The notes under the pieces were generated by a model. It was not told the origin of the DNA and did no database searches. It was given only the letters and a program-made list of their open reading frames with translations. This document shows, in pieces, positions 28,092 through 37,178 of a stretch of 64,000 nt of DNA. The position numbers and the translations under genes are program-made. Origin of the DNA: an uncultured Rubripirellula sp. (GTDB taxonomy: Bacteria > Planctomycetota > Planctomycetia > Pirellulales > Pirellulaceae); the NCBI GenBank assembly GCA_938045805.1, contig CALIBL010000016.1:109127-173126 (forward strand). The letters run 5' to 3'. Numbering within the stretch: the stretch's first letter is position 1; each line of letters opens with the position of its first letter.

Positions 28092-28631
28092 TCAGGAGGC
28101 AGTTTCATCCGCAGCGACAGTTGGTACGACCCAAACTTTAACGCTTGCATCCACTTCGCTGTGGAGATGAATCTTGATGGTGTAAAGACCCAATTCTTTG
28201 AGAGGGCCTTCAAGCCGAATTTGATCCTGAGCCAAAGCAAAACCAGCAGCCTTCAGTCCGTCCACGATTTCATGGGCGCCGACAGAACCGTAGAGGTGCC
28301 CTTCGTCGTTGGCATTTGCCTCGATCGTGATTGACTGCTTAGCCAGTTCATCGGCAAGACTGCGGAATTCACTGAGCTTAGCGAGTTCGATTGCACGAAG
28401 CTTCTCACGGTGCTTTTCCACCATTCGCTTGTGATGCTCCGTCGCAACTGTTGCGAGACCTTGTGGCAGAAGGTAGTTCAACGCGTAACCGCGTCGAACC
28501 TCGACGATTTCACCTTGCTTACCGAGGTGCTCCACGTTGTGGATAAGCAACAATTGAATGCCGCCGTTTTGACCCTGTGGCAAACGCTTGAACATTTGGG
28601 ACGACTTTCGTCGTTTCACTGGTGCTGTCAT
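28092..28631 (-). CDS. rplI: 50S ribosomal protein L9
   Basis: A 179-residue L9. The N-terminal RNA-binding domain is clear (LLLIHNVEHLGKQGEIVEVRRGYALNYLLP); the long connecting helix follows (HHKRMVEKHREKLRAIELAK); and the C-terminal domain ends with IKIHLHSEVDASVKVWVVP. An extra N-terminal stretch of about 20 residues (MTAPVKRRKSSQMFKRLPQG) precedes the usual start, so translation could begin at the internal Met. It binds 23S rRNA near the L1 stalk. It follows ssb in the usual rpsF-ssb-rplI order. The rpsR gene, often present between ssb and rplI in bacteria, is not seen in the 145-base gap. Confidence 0.97.
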   Translation of the reverse strand: MTAPVKRRKSSQMFKRLPQGQNGGIQLLLIHNVEHLGKQGEIVEVRRGYALNYLLPQGLATVATEHHKRMVEKHREKLRAIELAKLSEFRSLADELAKQSITIEANANDEGHLYGSVGAHEIVDGLKAAGFALAQDQIRLEGPLKELGLYTIKIHLHSEVDASVKVWVVPTVAADETAS

Positions 28632-28776
28632 CAGATCGCTCGAAAAAGTTATTTCTACTGAATGTTTCTATTTCTTTTTTGCTAAAAATGCTCGATCGGC
28701 GATTCATAGCCAATCTGGCATTCATGCCGCCAGTCTATTTGCTGGCTACTAACTGCTGGAACTGCTTTGTACGTTT

Positions 28777-29253
28777 TTAAAAGGGGATATCTGGATCATC
28801 GTAACCGGCTCCACTCCCAGTTGGCTGCGCGTCACCTCGCCCAGGTACTGCATCCGAACTTGGCTCTCTATATCCTGGAGAGGTTCCCGAGTCGGCTTGC
28901 TGAGGACGACCACCGCCGCCACCGCCAGCGCCACTCAACATTTGCATTCGCTCACAAACGACACGTAGCTTGCTTCTCTTCTGTCCATCGGTCTCCCAAG
29001 TATCGAGCTTTAAACGCCCTTCAACCAGAATGGGAGCACCCTTGGAAAGGTATTCACTGGCGACTTCCGCAGTTCGGCCCCAAAGGGTTACATCCACGAA
29101 CGTGACTTCATCAACCCACTCACCGCTGCTGTTCTTTCGACGGTCATTCACGGCCATTCCAATATCGGTCACACCAGTACCACCTGGTGTGTACTTCAAC
29201 TCGATGTCTCGGGTTAAGTTACCGACTAGAATGACTCGATTGAAACTCGCCAT
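28777..29253 (-). CDS. ssb: Single-stranded DNA-binding protein
   Basis: A 158-residue SSB. The OB-fold begins at once ([20 protein letters not shown]) and has the usual [19 protein letters not shown] strand-helix region. A Gly/Pro-rich linker ([16 protein letters not shown]) leads to the acidic tail DDPDIPF, which recruits replication and repair partners. It coats single-stranded DNA as a homotetramer. The neighbours rpsF and rplI place it in the classical ribosomal context. Confidence 0.97.
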   Translation of the reverse strand: MASFNRVILVGNLTRDIELKYTPGGTGVTDIGMAVNDRRKNSSGEWVDEVTFVDVTLWGRTAEVASEYLSKGAPILVEGRLKLDTWETDGQKRSKLRVVCERMQMLSGAGGGGGGRPQQADSGTSPGYREPSSDAVPGRGDAQPTGSGAGYDDPDIPF

Positions 29254-29312
29254 ATGTTCTCTCAGCTATCCGACTAAGTTTTCAAAGAGAGTATGAACCA
29301 CGCCTCGGGCCG

Positions 29313-29756
29313 TTAAGCCTCCGCAGTTGCCTCTTCAGTTTCCTCGGAGTCTGCCTGCGAAGACATCACAATGTTCTCACCGCGGGCATTTGCGAGGATC
29401 GGCTCTACCAATCTTGGCTCAAGCTTAATTGTCATCTGCCGAAGCACGGGCTCACAAAGTGCAAAAGCTCGATCCAATTGGGTCAAACCTGAGCCCTCCA
29501 TCGCGAAATAGGTAAGCCAATAGGTTCCCTTTTGATGCTTGTCGATTGGGTAAGCAAGCTTCTGCTCCATCCACAAACGATTCACTAGAACTTCACCACC
29601 TGCTTGCTCGACCAGATCAGCTACGGTCTTTGCTACACCACCAGGATCACGGGCGTATTGGTTGCTATCAAGAATCAGAAGCGTTTCGTAAGTATTTTTA
29701 GCCACGATTGACTGGTCTCTCTGTTTCGAAATGTTTGTTTCCAAAGTTTTATTCAT
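29313..29756 (-). CDS. rpsF: 30S ribosomal protein S6
   Basis: The frame is open from 29861, but the ATG at 29756, preceded by GAGAG, is the likely start and gives about 147 residues. The S6 core begins at KNTYETLLILDSNQYARD and continues with GGEVLVNRLWMEQKLAYPIDKHQKGTYWL in pieces. An acidic C-terminal tail (SSQADSEETEEATAEA) follows the core. S6 normally pairs with S18 on the small-subunit platform. It lies downstream of pth on the same strand. Confidence 0.94.
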   Translation of the reverse strand: MNKTLETNISKQRDQSIVAKNTYETLLILDSNQYARDPGGVAKTVADLVEQAGGEVLVNRLWMEQKLAYPIDKHQKGTYWLTYFAMEGSGLTQLDRAFALCEPVLRQMTIKLEPRLVEPILANARGENIVMSSQADSEETEEATAEA

Positions 29757-29894
29757 CTCTCGACCTGCAATCAACGGCCGAAATCTGATTTCGCAGCGAA
29801 TCACCGCGAAACGATTGCCATGCAACCGATAACCTGAACCCGAGGGAGGACAGAATTGCAAATCACGATTCAGTCTACTTGTACTCGAGAAATC

Positions 29895-30473
29895 TCACTC
29901 TTTGGGGCTTTGGGACTGACCGTTGTAATGATTCATGACGTAGTCAGTTCCGTGTAAGCACCAATCCAGTACAGCTTTCGCTGCTTTTTCCGTCGCGAAC
30001 TCCATTTCAGTCTGCTCTCCCTTGGAAAACTTCCCAAGGACATAATCCGCAGGATCCCATCCTGCAGGTGGGCGACCGATGCCGATTCGTAATCGAGCGA
30101 TTTGATCGGTTCCCAATTGTCTGATCACATCGGCGAGGCCGTTTTGGCCCCCGGCTGAACCGGATCTGCGGAATCGGATTCGGCCGCTTGCCAAGTTCAT
30201 GTCGTCACAGACAACAACGACATCCTCGGCTGAAACTTTGTAGAAGTCGCATGCTTCACGCACGCTTCTACCACTCGCGTTCATGTATGTCTGAGGCCAA
30301 AGCATTAGCAGTTTCCCGCCAACAGAAGCCTCCGCAAATTCACCCTGAAATCGATTCCTTGATGGACTTGCACCCGCCAAGGCAGCGACTTTCTCAACAG
30401 CCACAAACCCGATATTGTGTCGTGTTTGTTCGTATTTGCGTCCCGGATTACCAAGGCCAACGACTAATTTCAT
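29895..30473 (-). CDS. pth: Peptidyl-tRNA hydrolase
   Basis: A 192-residue cytoplasmic enzyme, the standard length. MKLVVGLGNPGRKYEQTRHN opens the protein and holds the catalytic His (H20) and the substrate-binding Asn of the GLGNPG loop. Further family motifs are PQTYMNASGRSV, VVCDDMNLASGRIRFRRSGS and GQNGLADVI. It releases peptides from prematurely dropped peptidyl-tRNA. It sits between rplY and rpsF, the common rplY-pth pairing. Confidence 0.97.
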   Translation of the reverse strand: MKLVVGLGNPGRKYEQTRHNIGFVAVEKVAALAGASPSRNRFQGEFAEASVGGKLLMLWPQTYMNASGRSVREACDFYKVSAEDVVVVCDDMNLASGRIRFRRSGSAGGQNGLADVIRQLGTDQIARLRIGIGRPPAGWDPADYVLGKFSKGEQTEMEFATEKAAKAVLDWCLHGTDYVMNHYNGQSQSPKE

Positions 30474-30515
30474 GTCATTTATGCCAGTTCGAGACGATAC
30501 GGTGCAAAAGGTCGA

Positions 30516-31142
30516 TTAGCCTTCTTCCTCCTCCGACTTGTCACCACCTTTGGCGATCACCTCAGGCTCGGTAGGAGCGTCGGACACCTCAACGGACTTC
30601 GATCCCTTGGGCTCTTCAACGTGTGCCACCATGGAATCCGCTGGCGTCACCAACTCCACACCCTCTGGTAAATCCAAGTCACCCGCAGTGAGGCTTCCTC
30701 CGACATGAAGATCACTCACGTTCAGAACCGCTTCCTCTGGGATCGCTCCAGCAGAACAACGAATTTGAACTTCGTGTAAGTTTTCAAGCAACATTCCGCC
30801 CTCTCGGACTCCCGGAGCATCACCTTGAAGCCTTACTGGTACGGTGACTTCTACTGACTCCTTCAGATTTACCCGCAGTAAATCCATGTGCAAAATCTCG
30901 ATTCCGAGCGGATCAAATTGCACATCACGAACCAGAGCAGTGTCCTGCACATCACCCGCCAAAGTGACGGTCTTACTGTGATGTCGCAGCAATGCCTTCA
31001 CATCTCTCTCCGAGATGGATAGATGGGTGGTGTCCTGACCATGTCCATAGAGGACAGCGGGCACACGCCCCGAATCCCTCAATCGACGTGAAGCGGTCGT
31101 CCCAATTTGATCGCGACTTTCGACATTAAGCACTTCGGCCAT
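30516..31142 (-). CDS. rplY: 50S ribosomal protein L25 / general stress protein Ctc
   Basis: A 208-residue long-form L25. The N-terminal 5S rRNA-binding domain is recognisable (NVESRDQIGTTASRRLRDSG, VPAVLYGHGQDTTHLSI) and is followed by the C-terminal Ctc-type beta domain (EVTVPVRLQGDAPGVREGG). An acidic tail (KGGDKSEEEEG) ends the protein. It binds 5S rRNA in the central protuberance. It is the first gene of the minus-strand translation operon. Confidence 0.95.
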   Translation of the reverse strand: MAEVLNVESRDQIGTTASRRLRDSGRVPAVLYGHGQDTTHLSISERDVKALLRHHSKTVTLAGDVQDTALVRDVQFDPLGIEILHMDLLRVNLKESVEVTVPVRLQGDAPGVREGGMLLENLHEVQIRCSAGAIPEEAVLNVSDLHVGGSLTAGDLDLPEGVELVTPADSMVAHVEEPKGSKSVEVSDAPTEPEVIAKGGDKSEEEEG

Positions 31143-31516
31143 CAGAACTTCACCTTACTGAGACTACGCTCTTAAAATCTTGTTTTGTGACTAAAAACCT
31201 AAACCGGCGCACCTGTGGCAGCTCGGTCGAAGCGGGTAAGTATGGCGGAAGCGCGGCGTTCCGCAAGCCCAAAGCCAATATGGAAATCGCATCTCAATGC
31301 AGTTTTTAATCCCGAAGAATACCCCTCGCCCCAAACGGCACAAAGCCACCCCCCATCAGGGAGGCTAGCCGGCATCGCGACGGCAAACAGGGACCCCACC
31401 AAACCAACCAAAGCCATCAAGCGGATGAGTTGGTAGACTGAAACACCTGCGGTTGAACCGAAAGAATGCCGGGTCATGACCAACGCAGCCCCGCCCAAAC
31501 CAAGAGCAGCAGCCTA
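31143..31516. other. Intergenic region between divergent rplY and the DUF1592 gene
   Basis: 374 bases that must hold the promoters of both divergent units. A minus-strand open frame here (31199-31498) has one hydrophobic segment, but it lacks recognisable similarity and lies over the probable leader of the DUF1592 gene, so I do not call it a gene. Confidence 0.5.
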
Positions 31517-34066
31517 ATGAGATCGATTGCTACACCCCTACCGCTGAGCATTTTGCTTGCTGCAAGCTACCTGCTCACTGGCCTCGTCCAACAAGTCAAT
31601 GCAAACGAAACTGGCCAAGAGATCTACCGAGAACAGTGCGCGCAGTGCCATGGGCTGCGAGGTGAAGGCGTTGCAGGTAAGTATGACGAACCGTTCTCGA
31701 GCGACTTCAGTCAAGCCGAACTAACCGCGATCATTGCGGCAACGATGCCCGAGGGTGAGCCGGAATCATGCGATGGCATGGAGGCCGTCGAGGTGGCAAG
31801 CTACATCCGCAATCAATTACTAGCAAACCGCACAGCGGACGCACAAACCTCCGCACGGCTAACACTCTCCCGCCTTACCGGTGAACAGTTACGACAGAGC
31901 CTTGCCGATCTCTATGGCCACTTCCAAGGCAATCTATGGACTCAGAATGAACGCGGTGTAGCAGCTAGCTACTTCGAAGGTAGAAGGTCGGCTCAGGACA
32001 AGCTTAAACTCGAACGCAATGATCCCACGATCAATTTTGATTTTGGGAAAGAGGATCCCGTGGACGGAGTACCCAAGGAAGAATTTTTCATCCGGTGGTC
32101 GGGTTCACTAAAAATAGACCATTCAGGCCGTTACGAGATCATCCTGAGGAGCAGCCTGTCCTGCATGATGAAGTTTGGCTCCACCGATCGTGTGCTTGTC
32201 AATAACCACGTTCAATCAGCCGGCAAAGAAGAATTTCGACGCACACTGTTTTTGACTGCTGGTCGCGTCTACCCGTTTTCCATCGAGCTCACGCAACGTA
32301 AACGCAAGACGGAGCAGCCACCTGCTGTCGTATCGCTCTCCTGGATACCCCCCTCGGGCATCGAGGAAGTCATCCCCACACAGAATCTCATCCCTAATCG
32401 ATTACCGGCGACCTTCTCGGTGCAAACCAAACTACCGCCAGATGACCGAAGCTACGGTTACGAAAGGGGGACGTCGGTCAACCGGCAGTGGGATGACTCC
32501 ACCACGAAAGCCGCACTTGAATTCGCTGAGATCGCGAAGTCTGAGCTTTATCCTCGATACCGTCGAGCAAACAAAGACATCCCTCGGGAAAATCGAGAAG
32601 ACGTGAGGAGCTTTTTAGAAGAAACGCTGAGGATCGCGATGCGCGGCCCACTTAGTGAGGAAACGAAAAGCCGATACATCGACCAGCAACTCGCCGCAGC
32701 TGAGGATGATGGAGAAGCGATCAAACGCTCGATCCTGATCGCCCTCAAATCGCCCAGATTCCTCTACCCGACTGTCGACTACGATCGCTCAATAAGTCAA
32801 CGCCGCGCCAACCGACTCGCATTGGTACTCTATGACTCACTTCCAGCCGACCCGTGGCTCTCAAAACTGATTGATGAGAACAAACTTTCCAACCAATCAG
32901 AAGCCAGACAAGCAGCCACAAAAATGCTTCGAGATTACCGCGCGCAGGCCAAAATCCGCAGCTTCCTTTACCACTGGCTCGACCTAGGAGACCTCACAGA
33001 GATCAGCAAGGACAGCGAGCTGTACCCGGGTTTCAACCAAAATTTGGTGCAGCAACTCAAAGGCTCGCTTGACGCAATGATCGATCAAAACCTCAAAGAT
33101 GGAGGCAACTTCAGGCAATTGCTGCTCGCTGATTGGGTCATGACGACCAAGGATCTTCACGAATTCTATGGCGATGCCTGGGCACCCGAGATCATCCCCG
33201 CCGCCTCGAAGAGCCACGAACCGACCGGGGAGGAACAAGCATCTGACGACTCGGATACGACGGAAGAAGTCGAAACGCCCACGCCCGCACAACCCGCAAC
33301 CGCACAAGACGTGAACGCGAGTGAATCCGTTAACTCAGACAGCGAGCCCACAACCGAGTCTGCCAAGACGGAGGAATCCAACGCAGGCTCAGAGCCGAAA
33401 CAAATCAAAAAAATAGTCACCAACCCACCGCTACCCGCCCCCGCGTCATTCGTGCGATCGGTGCAGGACAAGGAAGTGCACGCAGGCATCATCAGCCACC
33501 CACTGATCCTGAGTCACCTCGCGTATTTTCGCACAAGCTCTCCGATCCACCGAGGAGTTTTCCTCACTCGATACACCCTAGGCCGAGTGCTCCGCCCCCC
33601 AAACGAGGCATTTACTCCGATCAACCCGGACCTTCACCCTAACCTAACTACTCGACAGCGAGTCGAACTCCAAACGGGAGAGGTGAATTGCCAAGTGTGC
33701 CACCGCAAAATCAATTCGCTCGGTTTTGCACTGGAGGCATTCGATGCCGTTGGACGATTCCGAAAAGAAGAAAAGCAGCAATCCATCGATACTTCAGGCA
33801 GCTACCAAAGTCGTCTGGGCGAAACGGTTTCCTTCAATGGAGCCCGCCAATTGGCTGAATTCCTTGCCAACTGTCCCGATACACACGAATCATTTGTGGA
33901 ATCAGCGTTTGAACACTTCGTCAAACAACCGATTAACGCCTACGGAGCCAATCGCGTCCAAGAGTTAACCGAATTCTTTCGAATGAATGACTTTAGCATC
34001 GAGAAACTAATCATCGAGATCGCCTTGGTGGCGTCCGAGCTTGAAATCGATGCCGAGGCCACATAA
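31517..34066 (+). CDS. DUF1592/DUF1588/DUF1585 exported protein with cytochrome c and PA14 domains
   Basis: The likely start is ATG 31517, giving a signal peptide (PLPLSILLAASYLLTGLV) and about 849 residues. A heme site CAQCH lies near residue 41. A DUF1587-like segment (SRLTGEQLRQSLADLYG) follows. A PA14-like domain covers about 180-295 (RWSGSLKIDHSGRYEIILRS). The DUF1592/DUF1588 parts come next (HRGVFLTRYTLGRVLRPPNE; a second CQVCH near 725 in the usual CxxCH-like motif). Between them, about residues 565-633, is an acidic Ser/Thr/Glu-rich linker. Such proteins are paired with DUF1552 proteins, as here. Their reaction is unproven; periplasmic oxidation is inferred. Confidence 0.9.
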   Translation: MRSIATPLPLSILLAASYLLTGLVQQVNANETGQEIYREQCAQCHGLRGEGVAGKYDEPFSSDFSQAELTAIIAATMPEGEPESCDGMEAVEVASYIRNQLLANRTADAQTSARLTLSRLTGEQLRQSLADLYGHFQGNLWTQNERGVAASYFEGRRSAQDKLKLERNDPTINFDFGKEDPVDGVPKEEFFIRWSGSLKIDHSGRYEIILRSSLSCMMKFGSTDRVLVNNHVQSAGKEEFRRTLFLTAGRVYPFSIELTQRKRKTEQPPAVVSLSWIPPSGIEEVIPTQNLIPNRLPATFSVQTKLPPDDRSYGYERGTSVNRQWDDSTTKAALEFAEIAKSELYPRYRRANKDIPRENREDVRSFLEETLRIAMRGPLSEETKSRYIDQQLAAAEDDGEAIKRSILIALKSPRFLYPTVDYDRSISQRRANRLALVLYDSLPADPWLSKLIDENKLSNQSEARQAATKMLRDYRAQAKIRSFLYHWLDLGDLTEISKDSELYPGFNQNLVQQLKGSLDAMIDQNLKDGGNFRQLLLADWVMTTKDLHEFYGDAWAPEIIPAASKSHEPTGEEQASDDSDTTEEVETPTPAQPATAQDVNASESVNSDSEPTTESAKTEESNAGSEPKQIKKIVTNPPLPAPASFVRSVQDKEVHAGIISHPLILSHLAYFRTSSPIHRGVFLTRYTLGRVLRPPNEAFTPINPDLHPNLTTRQRVELQTGEVNCQVCHRKINSLGFALEAFDAVGRFRKEEKQQSIDTSGSYQSRLGETVSFNGARQLAEFLANCPDTHESFVESAFEHFVKQPINAYGANRVQELTEFFRMNDFSIEKLIIEIALVASELEIDAEAT

Positions 34067-34401
34067 CTCAAGCCGACCAAAACAATCCACTGAACACCAC
34101 AGCAAGTTGAAGCTCCTAAGCAGCGTGAAACTGTCTGGCGGTTCGCTTCCGATAAAGAATATCGACAGGCAACCAACCGACTTTCTCACTGCTATAATAG
34201 AGATAATGGTGCTGACGATCGGCACAGCGACAATTAAGCTACTTTTCGTGGCTTGTACAAGTATCGACCCGCGGCTTTCGATGAGCCCATCCTTCCTGCC
34301 TTAACTCGGTGACCGTCCGGTGAATCCACCGCTTGGTCTCACCGGCACGTCCAACCTGAAAATTCCCACCAAAACCTGAATCACCCAACGAGGATCACAC
34401 C
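34067..34401 (+). other. Gap between the DUF1592 and DUF1552 genes with a promoter candidate
   Basis: 335 bases with no convincing gene. The stretch holds an extended -10 promoter candidate at 34190-34198 (listed separately) and, just before the DUF1552 start, an AGGA ribosome binding site. It suggests that the second gene has its own promoter. Confidence 0.5.
34190..34198 (+). promoter_or_regulatory. Extended -10 promoter candidate upstream of the DUF1552 gene
   Basis: TGCTATAAT matches the extended -10 consensus (TGnTATAAT). No good -35 box lies at the usual distance, which extended -10 promoters tolerate. It is about 204 bases before the DUF1552 start codon. Confidence 0.4.
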
Positions 34402-35733
34402 ATGACAATCTCCCGAAGAAAGTTTGTGCGTGAACTTGGAATCAGTGCCGCGGCTGCAAATTTTGTCATGGGTCTACCGAGCTTGGGGTGGGCGGCTTCC
34501 AAAAGCAAGAAGCAACGACTTGTCTTCCTTTTTAGCCCTAATGGTGTCATTCCAAAACACTTCTGGCCTGATCAGGCGGGTGAGCTCGATTCCCTCAAGC
34601 GAATCCTCGCCCCACTCGAACCGATCAAGCAGCACGTCCTGACCCTTCAAGGTGTTGACAATCGAATCAAAGGCGATGGTGATGGACACATGAGAGGCAT
34701 TGGGTGCCTACTCACTGGTATCGAACTTTTCCCTGGTGATGTGCAAGGCGGCTCAGATACTCCAGCGGGTTGGTCAATGGGGATCTCCGTTGATCAACAT
34801 CTCAAAAACTGCTTACAAGCTAACCCAGATACCCAAACAAGATTCGGATCACTCGAGTTCGGCGTGATGGTTCCCGAGCGCGCCGACACATGGACCCGAT
34901 GGTCCTACGCCGGTCCCAATCAGCCGGTCGCGCCAATCAGCGATCCTTACCAAATGTTCGATAAGCTGTACGGACAAAGTCAAAATCAAGCCATACTGGC
35001 CAGCGTATTGGATGACCTCAGCGATGACTTCAAAAAGATTGAATCTTTAGTGAGCCCAGAAGACCGAAGAATGCTTCAAGATCATGTGGCAATGGTTCGC
35101 TCACTTGAGAAAGAAATCAAGGCCGAACTCAAACATGCCAATAGCAACGAGGGTGCCGGCCACGCTGTTCCACAATTGGAACCAAACATCGAAGAGCAGA
35201 ACGATAACATGCCGCTTCTGTGCAAGATGCAGATGGACCTGCTCCACAGTAGCCTCATCAATGACTTCACCAGGATCGCGACCTTCCAGATCACCAACAG
35301 TGTTGGGAATGCCAAGATGAAATGGCTGGATATCGATGAAGGCCACCACTCGATCTCGCACGAGCCAGACTCGAACGAAGAAGCGTATGAGCAACTCATT
35401 CGCATCAATACTTGGTACTGCGAACAGGTCGCCTATCTCGCAAAACGTCTCGCAGAAACGCCAGAACCTGGCGGTGAAGGATCGATGCTTGACAACACGA
35501 CGCTGGTATGGACCAACGAACTCGGGAAAGGAAATTCACACACTCGTAACGACATCCCGTTCGTTTTAGTGGGTGGTGGCCTCGGATTCAAAACTGGACA
35601 AGCGGTTAACTGCAATCGAGTGCCACATAATCGCCTGCTAATGAGCATCTGCGAAGCGATGGGATATCCAATGCCTTCGTTCGGTAATGCCAACTACTGT
35701 GGTGATGGAGCACTAACCGGACTGTACGCCTAA
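34402..35733 (+). CDS. DUF1552 domain-containing exported protein
   Basis: A 443-residue protein with a twin-arginine signal at the very start (TISRRKFVRELGISAAAANF). The body has DUF1552 features: RLVFLFSPNGVIPKHFWPD, the LLTGIELFPGD region, and near the end NTTLVWTNELGKGNSHTRND with VGGGLGFKTGQAV. An AGGA lies eight bases before the ATG. The family resembles DUF1501/sulfatase-like folds, but no reaction is assigned. In planctomycetes it is nearly always next to a DUF1592 protein, and the two likely act together outside the cytoplasm. Confidence 0.92.
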   Translation: MTISRRKFVRELGISAAAANFVMGLPSLGWAASKSKKQRLVFLFSPNGVIPKHFWPDQAGELDSLKRILAPLEPIKQHVLTLQGVDNRIKGDGDGHMRGIGCLLTGIELFPGDVQGGSDTPAGWSMGISVDQHLKNCLQANPDTQTRFGSLEFGVMVPERADTWTRWSYAGPNQPVAPISDPYQMFDKLYGQSQNQAILASVLDDLSDDFKKIESLVSPEDRRMLQDHVAMVRSLEKEIKAELKHANSNEGAGHAVPQLEPNIEEQNDNMPLLCKMQMDLLHSSLINDFTRIATFQITNSVGNAKMKWLDIDEGHHSISHEPDSNEEAYEQLIRINTWYCEQVAYLAKRLAETPEPGGEGSMLDNTTLVWTNELGKGNSHTRNDIPFVLVGGGLGFKTGQAVNCNRVPHNRLLMSICEAMGYPMPSFGNANYCGDGALTGLYA

Positions 35734-35771
35734 CGCACCCCGTTCAATCAAAGCGTGATTCAATTGAGCGA

Positions 35772-36566
35772 CTAAGGTTTCTCGTTGATGCGGTACATCT
35801 CTCGCCAAGGCAACTGAATCCCTCCGTCGATTGTCAGGGTACTTCCTGTAATGTACTCACTTTCGGGGTCGCAGAGAAAGCAAACGCCCCGACCAATTTC
35901 CTCGGGATTCCCTAAACGCCCCCAAGGCAACTTTGCACCCTCGGCCATCAAAGTCTCTTCGCTGAAAAACTTCCGCTCACCCGGAGTATCAGTCCAGCCT
36001 GGGTGAATGATATTCACCCGAATACGATGCTGAGCAAGTTCGCATGCTGCAGTCCTCGCCATTTGGTCATTGGCGGCTTTTGCCATGTTGTAGGCCATCG
36101 CTCCGGGAATTGCCATGTGAGCATGTGGACTGCTAATGACAACCACATTGCCCCCTTGCCCCTGCTCAACCATCTGCTGACATGCAGCACGAACAAAGTG
36201 GAAGGCTCCCCACATACTGACGTCAATCGTCTTACGGAACTCTTTTAAATCGGATTCCAGAAAGAGATGGCGATCACTGTAGACGGCATTACTAACCACA
36301 AGATCCACCCCGCCCATCAGATCAACAGACTGAGCCACAAGTGAGTGAATCTGTGACTCATCACCAAAATCAGCACGAATTGCGTGAGCCTTACCGCCGA
36401 CCTTTTCACACTCCGCCACCGCCGCGAGTGCATCCTCTTCATGACTACGGTAGTTGATCACCACTTCAGCTCCCGAGCGAGCCAATTCGATCGCGACCGC
36501 TCGGCCAATCCCCAATGAAGCCCCGGACACAATCGCGCGCTTACCTGCTAGTTTTGCCATTCCCAT
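35772..36566 (-). CDS. Short-chain dehydrogenase/reductase
   Basis: A 264-residue SDR. The NAD(P) site is GASLGIGRAVAIELARSG. The catalytic Ser lies in VVISSPHAHM, and the Tyr and Lys in YNMAKAANDQ. The C-terminal part (RVNIIHPGWTDTPGE; GSTLTIDGG) is typical of glucose-1-dehydrogenase-like or 3-oxoacyl reductase-like members. Two start codons six bases apart are possible (36566 or 36560), both within reach of a GGAG. It lies divergently upstream of the microcompartment operon, separated by about 610 bases. It could reduce or oxidise a deoxysugar, since SDRs act as fucose or rhamnose dehydrogenases elsewhere, but this is inference. Confidence 0.9.
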   Translation of the reverse strand: MGMAKLAGKRAIVSGASLGIGRAVAIELARSGAEVVINYRSHEEDALAAVAECEKVGGKAHAIRADFGDESQIHSLVAQSVDLMGGVDLVVSNAVYSDRHLFLESDLKEFRKTIDVSMWGAFHFVRAACQQMVEQGQGGNVVVISSPHAHMAIPGAMAYNMAKAANDQMARTAACELAQHRIRVNIIHPGWTDTPGERKFFSEETLMAEGAKLPWGRLGNPEEIGRGVCFLCDPESEYITGSTLTIDGGIQLPWREMYRINEKP

Positions 36567-37178
36567 TTAGCTCCGGATACAAAGTGATCTCAATTGCTGC
36601 TGCCCTCATGACAGGACGGCCTCACATCACCCACTCAATCCACTGACTGAGATGCCAGAATCGATGTGCGGCTCACAGCGTAGCGATTCTCACGCTAACC
36701 GTCGATAAACCTCAAGATTGCCGGCACCAAAATCCGCTTAGTCAATCGGCGCTCCCCCGATTTCAAGATCACCACTCGATACTGCAAAGCTTGATTCAGC
36801 CTGACCAGCGGCAGAATCAGGTTGGAATCTGACCGGATTTGCAATCCGTGCGATCTCTAGCGTCGCCACATTCCCGACGCGGGACCTCTACCATCATGCC
36901 ACCGAGGAGATGAGAGATTTCTGTCACGACTGCAATCAACGGGCGATACCGCGGCATCTCCGTGCAATCGAGCGTAACAACTAAGATTAAACGGCCACAG
37001 GAGCGTACCCGAACTCAATACGGCTGGCGAAAAACAATCGGAAAAAGACGCACATTTACCATAATCCGATTTTTTTAAACCAAAAAACAGCATAGCGTGA
37101 TTGCAAACCACCAATTGTGATGGAAAACTATCATTGCTAGCAATGTGGTAATTGATGTGGTTTGGGGAAAGAATTCCG
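36567..37178. other. Intergenic region before the microcompartment operon
   Basis: 612 bases with no convincing gene between divergent genes. The right end holds the likely operon promoter and operator, including a perfect 14-base palindrome at 37132-37145. AT-rich sequence around 37055-37090 precedes it. Confidence 0.6.
37132..37145. promoter_or_regulatory. Palindrome upstream of the DeoR gene, candidate operator
   Basis: CATTGCTAGCAATG is a perfect 14-base palindrome ending 33 bases before the regulator's start codon. DeoR-family repressors usually bind inverted repeats at their own promoters, so this is a candidate autoregulatory and operon operator. Confidence 0.5.

Noticed and set aside
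31199..31498. Minus-strand open frame of 99 residues with one hydrophobic segment
   Set aside because: It lies in the shared promoter region of two divergent units, has no recognisable similarity and no clear ribosome binding site.
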